Assembly (NCBI GenBank): GCA_002011075.2
Contig: MTMA02000006.1
Span: 1,418,599-1,482,598, forward strand
Direction of reading: 5' to 3'
Length of the DNA: 64,000 bases
Source: Candidatus Scotarchaeum otlingeri
GTDB taxonomy: Archaea > Thermoproteota > Nitrososphaeria > Geothermarchaeales > JDFR-13
In this document: piece by piece, positions 54,897 to 63,874 of the stretch
Numbering within the stretch: position 1 is the first letter of the stretch
Layout: each line of letters starts with the position of its first letter
Translations under genes and position numbers: made by a program
Notes under the pieces: generated by a model
Database searches by the model: none
Told to the model about the DNA's origin: nothing
What the model saw: the letters and a program-made list of their open reading frames with translations, nothing else

Positions 54897-56204
54897 TTAT
54901 GGATGGAGACGGGCGGGAGTCCTGGGGAATAATGTAGAGTCTCTTATGTGCGGTAGTTTCAATAACCAAGTTAAGACACGCTCTAATCCCAACCCGAATC
55001 CCGAGTGAGGAGGCATACCATATTTCCTTATCTCAAGATACCAATCATATTCTTCAGGATTAAGACCCATCTCTAAGATTTTATTATATAGTTCTTCATA
55101 ACTATGAATCCTCTGACCTCCACTCGTTATTTCTCCATAGCCCTCAGGAGCAAATAAATCTGATGATAATGTTACTTCAGGTCTATTAGGATCCTTCATG
55201 TGATAGAAGCTACGTGTCACTACCGGATAACCAGTTACAAAAAAGGGTTTATCAAACATTTTGCTCAATGCCCGCTCTTCTCTAGCACCAAAATCATCTC
55301 CCCACTCAATATCAAAGCCCTTCTTCTGCAGCATAAATATGGCTTCATCGTATGATAACTTCTCATATGGAGGTTCCAAAGATGAAGGCAACTTACCTTT
55401 TCTTACAAAATTTATCTCGTCAGACATTTCTTCAATTGTCTTATTAATCATATGGGATAATAGCTCCTCCTCTACTTTCATAATATCCTCATGAGATGCA
55501 AAAGCAACCTCCGCTTCAATATGCCAGAACTCTGTTAGATGCTTTCTTGTACGTGATTTTTCTGACCTAAAGCTCGGTTGCACGACGAAGACCTTCTCTA
55601 AAGCACATATAACGGCCTCCTCATAGAACTGTGCGCTCTGAGTCAAATATGCTACTCTACCAAAATATTCGACGGGAAATAACGTGGCGCCTCCTTCAAC
55701 AGCCGAAGTAATGAAAGTAGGAGCCTGTATCCATACGTAATCATTCTTTATGAAATAGTCTATAGCATTCTTGAGCAACGCGGCCCTTACAAGCATTACA
55801 GCTCTACTCTTGGGGCCTCTTATAGTCAAATGCCGCTTATCAAAAAGAAACTCGGGAGACTTCAACGCTGATAATGTAATTGGCCACTCCTCAGATTTAC
55901 TAATGACTATAAAATTGCTTAAATGAACCTCAGCGCCACCTGGAGCCCTAGGGTCCTTCTTTATTTGGCCTTCTACGGCTACAGCACTCTCCAAATATGC
56001 TTCCTTTACATTTGTAAACACATCCTCAGGTAACTGATCTTTATTTGCAACTAATTGAATATATCCATATCGATCTCTTAGAGAGATAAATATTTTCTTT
56101 CCATGTTCTCTTTTACTCGCTATCCATCCTAATAATCTGACTTTCTTATCTTCGGGCAATAATTTAGCATCTTTAGAGTTTGAGTTCCTGTAGGCTAACC
56201 ACAT
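54897..56204 (-). CDS. asnS: Asparaginyl-tRNA synthetase
   Basis: Class IIb synthetase. N-terminal OB domain (about 15-110; VRLLGWIASKREHGKKIFISLRD), motif 1 near FIKNDYVWIQAPTF, motif 2 FRSEKSRTRKHLTEFWHIEAE, flipping-loop region, and motif 3 GFGLGLERVLTWLLKLPHIRD ending FPRTPARLHP, as in AsnRS rather than AspRS. 435 residues. With AsnRS for Asn and GatDE for Gln, the organism covers both amides without GlnRS. Slight chance of a nondiscriminating or paralogous AspRS-like enzyme. Confidence 0.9.
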   Translation of the reverse strand: MWLAYRNSNSKDAKLLPEDKKVRLLGWIASKREHGKKIFISLRDRYGYIQLVANKDQLPEDVFTNVKEAYLESAVAVEGQIKKDPRAPGGAEVHLSNFIVISKSEEWPITLSALKSPEFLFDKRHLTIRGPKSRAVMLVRAALLKNAIDYFIKNDYVWIQAPTFITSAVEGGATLFPVEYFGRVAYLTQSAQFYEEAVICALEKVFVVQPSFRSEKSRTRKHLTEFWHIEAEVAFASHEDIMKVEEELLSHMINKTIEEMSDEINFVRKGKLPSSLEPPYEKLSYDEAIFMLQKKGFDIEWGDDFGAREERALSKMFDKPFFVTGYPVVTRSFYHMKDPNRPEVTLSSDLFAPEGYGEITSGGQRIHSYEELYNKILEMGLNPEEYDWYLEIRKYGMPPHSGFGLGLERVLTWLLKLPHIRDSTLFPRTPARLHP

Positions 56205-56236
56205 CTAGATGCACCTATATATGAGTAAACATTATA

Positions 56237-57406
56237 TTACAAATATTTTATTATAACATCTCTAACTTTCTTTAGGCCGCCGCACAAAACCATTTTATCT
56301 CTTAGCTTACTTAGATTCTTAATGTAGCTTTCATAGTTATCCATAATTTTACTTATGCAACGAGCTATAACATTTGTATCATGAATAACTTTTTCAGCGG
56401 ATAAAAAGATACCTAATCCCAAATCCTCAACACTCATAGCATTACCTATTTGCTCTGTCTGGCCTATAGGAGGTATTATAATCATAGGCGATAACGACAT
56501 TATAGCTTCTAAAATCGAGGTCTGCCCCCCTCTTAATATAGTTATATGGGCTCTTTTCAATAATTCTTCTCTATCCGGTATCCAGTCATAAATCTTAATA
56601 TTCCTTATATCTATGGGCGGCTCAGAATTATCTTTCTTAGGCATCCCTTTACTAATTACAATCTTACCTATATTCCTTAAATTATGAAGGGCCTTTAACG
56701 TTTGCATAAAGAAGATGCGCTTATCATCCTCCGGCCCACTAATGGCAATATAAATAAGCGGTTTATCCGTCCCATTATACTTATCTTTCTCGGCTATAGT
56801 CAGGTATTTATTATACTCATCGAGCAATCCAACAAATTCGACATTATCTACCTTAGCTAAGGGCTCAAATATATTTATTCTAGATATAGTATATGGCGGT
56901 GGAAGGTCAGGTATCAACACAACATCTGAGATTCCCCATAACAATGGCATAAATCGGCTCGATAAGTAATTGAGATAACGACTACTATACAGAGCGGTTG
57001 ATACATATGACGCCAGTTGATTAGTAATTGTGATTACTGGCAAATCGCTTTTCCTTCCCACAATAATTGAGCTTCCTCTGGAATCACTAACTACCAATGA
57101 AGGCTCAATGCGCTTTATAATTTTATATTCTTCTATAAGCTGTCGAGGTATGTAGGAAACAGACTCATAAAACAGTGATAATATGGTTTCTGGTAAAGAC
57201 AAGCCATATTCATTCCATCTAAAGTATAATGGAGTAACATTAAAAGTCCTATAGCTAGTTGTAGAAAGCAGTTTATATCCATCTCCATAAGAAGTAAAAT
57301 ATATCTCAGCAAAATCGCTTAGAGAATCTGCTATTTTAATTGATCTGGCAGCATGCCCTAGACCTATACCGTTTACACCAAATAAAATAGAGGTTTTTTT
57401 ATTCAA
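56237..57406 (-). CDS. Glycosyltransferase, MurG/GT28-like
   Basis: GT-B fold. N-terminal glycine-rich GVNGIGLGHAARS (residues 9-21) as in MurG and related UDP-sugar transferases; C-terminal donor-binding half with YIAISGPEDD, IYDWIPDREELLKRAHITILRGGQTSILEAI and PPIGQTEQIGNA. 389 residues. Donor and acceptor are unknown; cell-surface or lipid glycan synthesis is likely in an archaeon. The ATG overlaps the AMMECR1 stop by four bases. Confidence 0.8.
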   Translation of the reverse strand: MNKKTSILFGVNGIGLGHAARSIKIADSLSDFAEIYFTSYGDGYKLLSTTSYRTFNVTPLYFRWNEYGLSLPETILSLFYESVSYIPRQLIEEYKIIKRIEPSLVVSDSRGSSIIVGRKSDLPVITITNQLASYVSTALYSSRYLNYLSSRFMPLLWGISDVVLIPDLPPPYTISRINIFEPLAKVDNVEFVGLLDEYNKYLTIAEKDKYNGTDKPLIYIAISGPEDDKRIFFMQTLKALHNLRNIGKIVISKGMPKKDNSEPPIDIRNIKIYDWIPDREELLKRAHITILRGGQTSILEAIMSLSPMIIIPPIGQTEQIGNAMSVEDLGLGIFLSAEKVIHDTNVIARCISKIMDNYESYIKNLSKLRDKMVLCGGLKKVRDVIIKYL

Positions 57407-58044
57407 GAAGATAACTTCTCCTCCACAACTTCTCCTCTAGGACTTTTCTCACAGAAGATCTGTCCTGTAAACCTATATATCTTAGACTCTGGCTCTAACC
57501 ATGCATTTGGAGGTAATCCGGCCTTTAGACATAAATGCATGAGATATTCTTCCACATCCCAGTTGTACTCTATCGGTACTTGAGGTAGTAATAGCCCTCT
57601 ATATATACCTCTTTCAATAATCAATCCGTCTCTACCAATCTTAACTTTCCTTAGATATTCAATTGGATTGGAAACATCTATTAATTTAGGTGGTGTCAAT
57701 ACAGTAACCTCGATAATAACTTTATTTAGCTCATCTCTTTTTAATGGAGGGAATCGGGGGTCATTGAATGCAGCTTCAACAGCACTCTCAACTATACCTC
57801 TATACAAAGGCTTAATCGGTAAGGGAAAACCTATACATCCCCGTAAAGATTTACCCTCCCCCGATGAGGCTCCAGCCAGTCTATAAATAGAAACAAAAAC
57901 ACCCATTTTTTCTCTCATCACCCTCGGCATATCATTTTCCTTAACAGACAATAATTCATTTTTATCCATAAAATATTCTATGCTTTTCCTTGCTAATCTA
58001 ACCATCCATACTCCATCTTCCAAGGTAAAACTTTGTACGCTCAT
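57403..58044 (-). CDS. AMMECR1-domain protein
   Basis: 213-residue conserved protein found in archaea, bacteria and eukaryotes. Signature LRGCIGFPLPIKPLYRGIVESAVEAAFNDPRFPPL (residues about 65-100), then VEVTVLTPP and GLIIERGIYRGLLLPQVP with the conserved LCLKAGLPPNAW end. Function is not established; relatives with Memo and radical-SAM neighbours suggest redox or modification chemistry. First gene of a two-gene unit with the glycosyltransferase. Confidence 0.92.
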   Translation of the reverse strand: MSVQSFTLEDGVWMVRLARKSIEYFMDKNELLSVKENDMPRVMREKMGVFVSIYRLAGASSGEGKSLRGCIGFPLPIKPLYRGIVESAVEAAFNDPRFPPLKRDELNKVIIEVTVLTPPKLIDVSNPIEYLRKVKIGRDGLIIERGIYRGLLLPQVPIEYNWDVEEYLMHLCLKAGLPPNAWLEPESKIYRFTGQIFCEKSPRGEVVEEKLSS

Positions 58045-58207
58045 CGAATAATTATATATGTATCATTGATTTTTTAAACAATTAATTATAGTGCATATAT
58101 CTTGTCGACGGTGTATAGAGGGCTTCTCTGAATAATTTTATTATTATATCGGTCCATTTATTATTGTCAGTTACTCCACTAGATATTAATGGAAAGGGGC
58201 AAAAACA
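58045..58207. other. Candidate replication-origin region beside orc1/cdc6
   Basis: 163-base AT-rich intergenic region upstream of the Orc1/Cdc6 gene, the usual place of an archaeal origin. Near the gene lies CTCCACTAGA followed 5-6 bases later by TGGAAAGGGG, which only loosely resembles ORB halves. No clear repeated ORB set is visible, so this is positional evidence. Confidence 0.25.
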
Positions 58208-59338
58208 ATGTACGGCGGCATATTTAAACCACGTGGCAAACAGTATCTAGACTTTATGTTTGTCCCCCCTCAAATTCCCCATAGAGAAGAAGAATTGAAT
58301 ATTCTATTAGATAATTTGACCCCTGTTCTAGAAGGAGATGTTAATGCTTATACAATTCCGGTAATATATGGCAGGACAGGTACAGGCAAAACGACAGTGG
58401 CAAAAAAATTATTAGAGGCTATCGAGAAAAAGGATACAGAGATCATTTTGAATCGGCTTATGGTTAATTGTGTATCATATAGTAAGCCTTATAACCTGTC
58501 TAGATATGTTACTCAATATCTAACTGAGATACCGACCAGGGGATATAGTTACCAAGAACTGATGCAGATGACTTATGACACATTGGAGTTGCGGGATGAA
58601 TATTTATTTCTAATCCTAGATGATGTAGATGAATTAATAAGATCTGATAAGGGAAGATTTCTTCATTTATTAACGAGACTTGATGAGGCGGGTGATAAAA
58701 AAAGAATATTACCATTACTAATAGCAAGAAAGATGGAAAGCATAAATGATTTACCTGGTTATATAAGAAATAAGCTAAATGGTCCAATATTGCACTTCGA
58801 ACCATACAATGTAGATGAGATGTCCGATATAATTCAAGATAGGGTTAAATTAGCTTTGAACGATGACGCAATATCAAAAAACGCCGTTTCTTCGATTGCA
58901 TACATATCTTCAGCTCTAGAGGGAGGAGATGCAAGAACTGCCTTAACTCTATTACTTAATAGCGGAAATATAGCTGAAAGATTAAGAGCCAACAGAATTA
59001 CAGTTGAACATGTCAGAAAGGCATATGAACATCTACCCGGATATTCATATCGCCCAATAGGCCATTTCATAGATGAAAGAACCATAAAAATCCTTCAAGT
59101 CATAGCGGAATTTCTCTCCCAATATCCAGATGAATTTATATTATCAGAAAAAATGTTGAGAGCAGTCCGGAGCGAAGTTGCTAAGCGTTATAAGATAACT
59201 CTCTCTCATAATGACTTTATAGAAACACTTGATAGAATGGTTGAGGCACGATTAGTTAATAAGTATATGAATAAGTATCTCTGGATATCTATTTCAATAG
59301 ATTCTATTATGAATTTGTTGGCGGAATACTTTAAGTAA
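58208..59338 (+). CDS. cdc6: Orc1/Cdc6 replication initiator
   Basis: AAA+ origin-binding protein and MCM loader. Walker A GRTGTGKTT (55-63), Walker B LFLILDDVDEL (about 131-141), sensor-2 region EGGDARTALTLLLNSG, and a C-terminal winged helix (about 285-376). 376 residues. GGAAAGGGG precedes the ATG by eight bases. Next to it are a small hypothetical gene and tRNA-Pro. Confidence 0.95.
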   Translation: MYGGIFKPRGKQYLDFMFVPPQIPHREEELNILLDNLTPVLEGDVNAYTIPVIYGRTGTGKTTVAKKLLEAIEKKDTEIILNRLMVNCVSYSKPYNLSRYVTQYLTEIPTRGYSYQELMQMTYDTLELRDEYLFLILDDVDELIRSDKGRFLHLLTRLDEAGDKKRILPLLIARKMESINDLPGYIRNKLNGPILHFEPYNVDEMSDIIQDRVKLALNDDAISKNAVSSIAYISSALEGGDARTALTLLLNSGNIAERLRANRITVEHVRKAYEHLPGYSYRPIGHFIDERTIKILQVIAEFLSQYPDEFILSEKMLRAVRSEVAKRYKITLSHNDFIETLDRMVEARLVNKYMNKYLWISISIDSIMNLLAEYFK

Positions 59339-59403
59339 GGTCTCCCTCCTATAATCACAAATCCTCTTAATATAACAAATAGCTCTATTATTAACGATTG
59401 AAA

Positions 59404-59697
59404 ATGATAGGAGAGATAGTATTATACTCCCCGTATAATGCAGATGGGGATAGGTTGGATAAATTGGAGGCTACGGTAAAGAAGGTTGCCCAAGAATTAG
59501 GCATACCATATAGAGGCCCTATATATAGAGAGGATAATAGGGTCTGTGTTTATTATGAGGATAGCGATGTCAAAGTATACATATATGTAGATGATCCTGA
59601 GAGAGAGGTTAATTATGATAAGGTCGAGATGACAATAAGAGTTATGTCCTCAATAGCCCTAAAGAAACACTTATTCTCCAAAATTAAGGTCAGATAA
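59404..59697 (+). CDS. Small hypothetical alpha/beta protein
   Basis: 98 residues, not recognised. Pattern suggests beta-alpha-beta-beta-beta-alpha: IGEIVLYSP, a helix LDKLEATVKKVAQELG, VCVYYEDSDVKVYIYVDDP and a C-terminal VEMTIRVMSSIALKKHLFSKI. No Cys, no P-loop. Preceding TTG 59398 is in frame; ATG 59404 was chosen. It may be co-transcribed with cdc6 (65-base gap). Confidence 0.55.
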   Translation: MIGEIVLYSPYNADGDRLDKLEATVKKVAQELGIPYRGPIYREDNRVCVYYEDSDVKVYIYVDDPEREVNYDKVEMTIRVMSSIALKKHLFSKIKVR

Positions 59698-59770
59698 AAA
59701 GCATTTTACATCAATTATTTAACTCTGAATCAGTTTTATACATAATATTTATCATCGCTAGATTAATTAA

Positions 59771-59848
59771 TGGTGGGTCCGCGGGGATTTGAACCCCGGA
59801 CCACCAGCGCCCCAGGCTGGCATCCTAGCCAAGCTAGACCACGGACCC
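59771..59848 (-). tRNA. tRNA-Pro (GGG anticodon), CCA encoded
   Basis: Reverse strand folds into a full cloverleaf: acceptor GGGTCCG paired with CGGACCC, D-arm, anticodon stem CCAGC/GCTGG with loop CTGGGGC (anticodon GGG), T-arm CGGGG-TTCAAAT-CCCCG, discriminator A, and an encoded 3' CCA (59773-59771). No intron. Upstream on the minus strand is an A-box-like CATAAAGATTAAT. Confidence 0.97.
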
Positions 59849-59931
59849 TGTTTAACCTATGTTCTATTAATCTTTATGTCACTCACAATTAGAAATATTT
59901 TAGTTATATGACTTTTAAGATTTAAAGCATC

Positions 59932-60732
59932 CTATTCTATGGAGACTTTTTGTAGGATCAATTTAAACATATCCTCGTCATAACTAGCTTTATATTTATT
60001 TAAGATAGGGATTAGCTCATCGTACATTATTCCCAGTATATCAGATATTGTTCCTCCTCTAAATCTAATGAAGATATATTGGAGAATTGAGGTTAGGTTT
60101 TTAGGTCGTTTAATCATAGATGATGATTCGAAATCGATGATGCGAGGCTTCAGGTTCTTAGAAATGATTATATGCTTTTCAGCTCTACTCAATTCGCCGT
60201 GGTTTACACCTAATCTATCAAGGTTATATGCCTTCTCGAAAACTCTTTTTAAAATTAGTTTCAGATTATCAATATCCCTCTTGGTTATTAGATTTTCCAA
60301 TACAATGGGTAGATAGTGGCCGTCTATAAATTCTTCTATTATAAACCAATCATAGTAGGTGTATAACTTTGGTCCTAAACCGTATTTATTTATATATTTT
60401 AGGACATTAGCTTCATTATACATATGTGTTCTCTGTGCGTCTAATCTAAGCAATTTAACTACAGCTACTTTATTTTTATATATAATTTTTAATACCATGC
60501 TGTTCATACCTTTACCCAGAATTCTACATTGATCTATAATGGTGGTTCCCTCAGATATTATTGCGGATACCCCCATGCTATATAGAATTGACAGTCTATA
60601 TCTAGCAATGCTTGTATCATATTTCGGATATGATACTATTTTAACCAAAGGAATATCGAGTTTTCTATTCTCTAATATTTTTTTAAGGACAAAGCGTTTA
60701 GTCATATAATACGCGGAGTTGTTATCGGCCAT
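59932..60732 (-). CDS. Archaeal serine/threonine protein kinase-like protein
   Basis: 266 residues. Kinase elements: glycine loop ILGKGMNSMVLKI (about 71-83), VAVVKLL lysine, hinge IIEEFIDG, catalytic loop NHGELSRAEKHIII (HGE where typical kinases have HRD/HGD), and metal loop RIIDFESSS (DFE for DFG). It resembles the compact archaeal RIO/Bud32-related kinase group but is not Bud32 itself. N-terminal 60 residues look like an extra winged-helix or helical part. Activity likely but substrate unknown. Confidence 0.75.
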   Translation of the reverse strand: MADNNSAYYMTKRFVLKKILENRKLDIPLVKIVSYPKYDTSIARYRLSILYSMGVSAIISEGTTIIDQCRILGKGMNSMVLKIIYKNKVAVVKLLRLDAQRTHMYNEANVLKYINKYGLGPKLYTYYDWFIIEEFIDGHYLPIVLENLITKRDIDNLKLILKRVFEKAYNLDRLGVNHGELSRAEKHIIISKNLKPRIIDFESSSMIKRPKNLTSILQYIFIRFRGGTISDILGIMYDELIPILNKYKASYDEDMFKLILQKVSIE

Positions 60733-60823
60733 TATAACACCTATTATGTGGGATCAAATTAGTTGTCAATTCGAATTAGACGCCTCATTAAAATATAATT
60801 ATTGATAGATTTCATTTTTACAA

Positions 60824-62209
60824 TTACTTTGCTACAGTCCAAAACTCTTGTTTCATGGAGAACTCTTTTATCCACTGCTTTACTAGAGGGTCTCTGGTCT
60901 TCATAAGTTCGTTACTATAATATAATGTTATTTTGACATCATCTTTTTTCAAGGAAGACGGTAAATTTATTATTTTTAGTGTATCATTTATTATATCTTT
61001 AACATCTATTTTGGCTCGTGTCTCCAGGATTTTCCATCTGCCATCCTCATCTATCCATATTAATGCATCCCTATTTTTCTCAATAAAACTTGATTCACCA
61101 TCCATATAAGGATAAGGACCATTACGGACATAATATTTAGTTGCCTCTATAGTGGATATATTCATGAGAATGATACTTTTATTTCTATAGTTACTAAATA
61201 TATGCCATTTATAGCAGTCTATGCCATAGGCTTTTAACGATTTCATTATCTTTTTAGTTACTTTTTCTAGCTGCGAATATAATATATCCGGTATCTCCTG
61301 ATAATGGTTGATTAATATGCCTATCAAAGGCTTATCTCGCCATATAGATTCATTATAATAAATATGCCTAGGATTATGGATATTGAAGAACTCGAGGTCC
61401 GGATTATCAAGAAAAGCCTTTACCGCAGAGATAAATAGCGAGAGAGATCTCTTTGAGACGGCGGATGCTACATTTCGTCCTCTATCAACGGGATCTATTA
61501 CTATTAGAGGCTCCTTAAACATAATATAGGCATCAGACCTTCTATTATCGTAGTATCCCTCTATATCTATTAGTATCCGGGGGCGCCATCTTGAGACATT
61601 TCTGAAAAGTTCAAGGAGAGACCCATAATATATGATCAGTAGCTCTGATAGATAGCCTGAAAACCCCTTCACAGCTACCTCTGCACCATATATACCAATT
61701 CTTCTTAGAAATGCCTTCAATAGAGTCATATCATTATTAAGCCCTACTTTTTCCTCGAGTTTTTTAACTACATATTTGAAATGATAGTAAGAACGGTCTA
61801 CTGCGCTCCGCCACCTATATAATTCTACCTTATATGATGGCACTATACTGAATGTTATATTTCTGTATTGAGCTTCTATGTATGGATGCTCAGCGAACCT
61901 CATCATAACATTATTTTTTCCGAAAATATCGTATCCCATAGATATAACATAATTCTTCAATTGTTCTTTGGTGTAATCAATGGGATGCCGGATAAATATA
62001 TCTACATCGCTATATCCTTTAACCATAGTTTTCTTGGCCAAAGAACCCGCAAGAATTACTTCTCCCTCAATACCCTTGTTTTCCAGCCACGAAACCACTT
62101 TTTCCTTTATCTCCTCCGCCACTAAATATAATTTTTCATATTCTTCATCTAGGTAGATTAATTTTTTCTTAGCTTTTTCTAATACTTTAATATACTTATC
62201 TTTACTCAT
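60824..62209 (-). CDS. cca: CCA-adding enzyme (archaeal class I tRNA nucleotidyltransferase)
   Basis: Adds or repairs the 3' CCA of tRNA. Nucleotidyltransferase motif GSLAKKTMVKGYSDVDIFIR (GS...DxD), then the TxxR-type VDRSYYHFKYV and KAFLRRIGIYGAEVAVKGFSGYLSELLI, which are typical of class I CCA enzymes. About 461 residues. ATG 62209 has GAGTGA five bases upstream; a GTG at 62218 would overlap the thpR stop. Confidence 0.94.
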   Translation of the reverse strand: MSKDKYIKVLEKAKKKLIYLDEEYEKLYLVAEEIKEKVVSWLENKGIEGEVILAGSLAKKTMVKGYSDVDIFIRHPIDYTKEQLKNYVISMGYDIFGKNNVMMRFAEHPYIEAQYRNITFSIVPSYKVELYRWRSAVDRSYYHFKYVVKKLEEKVGLNNDMTLLKAFLRRIGIYGAEVAVKGFSGYLSELLIIYYGSLLELFRNVSRWRPRILIDIEGYYDNRRSDAYIMFKEPLIVIDPVDRGRNVASAVSKRSLSLFISAVKAFLDNPDLEFFNIHNPRHIYYNESIWRDKPLIGILINHYQEIPDILYSQLEKVTKKIMKSLKAYGIDCYKWHIFSNYRNKSIILMNISTIEATKYYVRNGPYPYMDGESSFIEKNRDALIWIDEDGRWKILETRAKIDVKDIINDTLKIINLPSSLKKDDVKITLYYSNELMKTRDPLVKQWIKEFSMKQEFWTVAK

Positions 62210-62214
62210 AGCTT

Positions 62215-62766
62215 TCACTCTAATGGCACAATATGAATATCACTATATATAGCTCCGCTAGGGGTTAATGTGCTTTTTTTCAATCTTACATCATTAATTT
62301 GTATTTTTTCCTGTACAGAGAAATGTAGTAGAAAATTATATAGTTTCTCGTTTAATGGCCTAAAGCTTTTAATTCTCGCTAATGTTATGTGAGGCTTGAA
62401 TCGCCTAGACTCTTTGGGAAAACTTATGTTAGCCATGAATTCTTCTACTTGCCTAAAGATAACTGAGAGTTCTTCAGATTCAGCTACATCAAAAAAGATG
62501 ACTCTTGGTCTTCTTAGATTTGGGAAACCACCAAGACCATTTATATATATCGTAAAAGGTCTACCCCTTATCTTATCAAGTGATTCTTTAATAATGGTCA
62601 GTCTTTCATCCGATACCTCACCCAAAAACTTGAGGGTTATGTGTAGTGTATGTGGATCGGGGAAGCTTGCCCTTATCTTACTCTCTTTTATCGCACCCTG
62701 AATTCTAATGGCCTCATTGATTAATCTTGGGCTTTGCGTATCAACAGCGATAAAGCAACGAACCAT
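62215..62766 (-). CDS. thpR: RNA 2',3'-cyclic phosphodiesterase (ThpR/LigT)
   Basis: 2H phosphoesterase: two H-x-T motifs HITLKFLGEV and HITLARIK. N-terminal RCFIAVDTQSP and 183-residue length fit ThpR. Likely acts on RNA 2',3'-cyclic phosphates, e.g. in tRNA end processing. First gene of thpR-cca, a frequent archaeal pair. Confidence 0.94.
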   Translation of the reverse strand: MVRCFIAVDTQSPRLINEAIRIQGAIKESKIRASFPDPHTLHITLKFLGEVSDERLTIIKESLDKIRGRPFTIYINGLGGFPNLRRPRVIFFDVAESEELSVIFRQVEEFMANISFPKESRRFKPHITLARIKSFRPLNEKLYNFLLHFSVQEKIQINDVRLKKSTLTPSGAIYSDIHIVPLE

Positions 62767-62858
62767 TTTGCATATTCACCATAAAAAAGTTAATAGTTAA
62801 TCGTCAATTTATAACGCTATGAATACAGATTATTATTTTAGATTGAGGGGTGCATACA

Positions 62859-63449
62859 GTGAGCCAAAAGATAACTATATGTACAACTGGGCTACCAGGG
62901 TCCGGAAAAGGGATTTTCATTAGAGCTGCCGAAAAAATTGGTTTGCCGACTTATATTATGGGTGACTATGTCAGGAGAGAGGCAAGCAAATTATTTGGAC
63001 GTGCTGATAGCGAAACAACAGGCAAGACTATGCTAATGTTAAGAGAAAAATTTGGAAAGGATATCATAGCTAAATTGGTCTCTGGAGACGTGGAAAGAGA
63101 TGGACATAAGTATTTTCTTATTGATGGAGTTAGGAGCATGGACGAACTTGAATATTTTAGAAACATGGGATGGAAAACAATTTTAGTATGTGTATTAGCT
63201 TCTCGTAAAACTAGGTTGAAGAGACTTGTTATCCGTAATAGAATCGATGATATTAAAGATATATTTGGGTTTTTGAAAAGAGAGGAGAGAGAGGGAGGTG
63301 TAGGTTTATACGAGTTACTGTGGGCTGCTGATTATTATTTTTACAACGAAGATCTAGATGAGGCTGAAGCTATTATACGTGCAGAGGAATTATTGAGGCA
63401 TATACTCTTAACCGTTGGTGTGAAAAATTGGGAAGAAAAAGAAGTATAG
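62859..63449 (+). CDS. UPF0200 nucleotide-kinase-like P-loop protein
   Basis: P-loop NTPase related to dephospho-CoA and adenylate kinases: GLPGSGKG (Walker A near residue 9), MGDYVRREA, FLIDGVRSMDELEYF and the LID-like RNRIDDI region. 196 residues. GTG 62859 has GAGGGGTG six bases upstream; GTG 62850 is within that site. It overlaps the in-frame upstream extension of UPF0201 only if a TTG start is used there. Substrate is not known for this archaeal family. Confidence 0.85.
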   Translation: MSQKITICTTGLPGSGKGIFIRAAEKIGLPTYIMGDYVRREASKLFGRADSETTGKTMLMLREKFGKDIIAKLVSGDVERDGHKYFLIDGVRSMDELEYFRNMGWKTILVCVLASRKTRLKRLVIRNRIDDIKDIFGFLKREEREGGVGLYELLWAADYYFYNEDLDEAEAIIRAEELLRHILLTVGVKNWEEKEV

Positions 63450-63475
63450 ATGATATAAAGGAAGAATACTATCTG

Positions 63476-63874
63476 ATGAAGATGCTGGAAAATAGCACGA
63501 TCCAGATACATACATATCTATATCCCTGTGAAGATAAAGATAGAGTTATTATAGCTTTGAAGAATGTGCTTGAGGGAGAGGTTGAAGAGGAATACCATGG
63601 AGAACTTACTAGAATTGTTGTTAAGGGAAGAGGAAAGGAGCCCGTCCGTAAGCTCTTTAATCAATTTCGTAATAGAAGGGTATTAGCTGCTGTGAGAAAA
63701 CATATAATGAAGTATATAGATAAAGATAGAATCAGAATATATCTACATAAACAATCTGCCTTCGCAGGAGTTTATTCCATTTGCGATCCAGGGGATTCGC
63801 CTCTTGGAGAGATAGTTGTTGATATATATGTTGATGATCCTAGATCAATAACCATGTGGATAACTAGATTCTAG
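63476..63874 (+). CDS. UPF0201-family protein
   Basis: About 132 residues. Matches the archaeal UPF0201 pattern: IHTYLYPCEDKDRVIIALKNVL at the start, RVLAAVRKHIMKYI, IYLHKQSAFAGVYSI and SPLGEIVVDIYVD. Function unknown; small alpha/beta fold. ATG 63476 or 63482 start; a TTG at 63428 overlapping the kinase-like gene is possible. Probably co-transcribed with UPF0200, a conserved pair. The 3' end overlaps RNase Z by 30 bases. Confidence 0.85.
   Translation: MKMLENSTIQIHTYLYPCEDKDRVIIALKNVLEGEVEEEYHGELTRIVVKGRGKEPVRKLFNQFRNRRVLAAVRKHIMKYIDKDRIRIYLHKQSAFAGVYSICDPGDSPLGEIVVDIYVDDPRSITMWITRF

Noticed and set aside
63428-63476. TTG start giving a longer UPF0201 protein
   Set aside because: No ribosome site and the extra residues precede the family's usual N-terminus; ATG 63476 fits better, though not proven.
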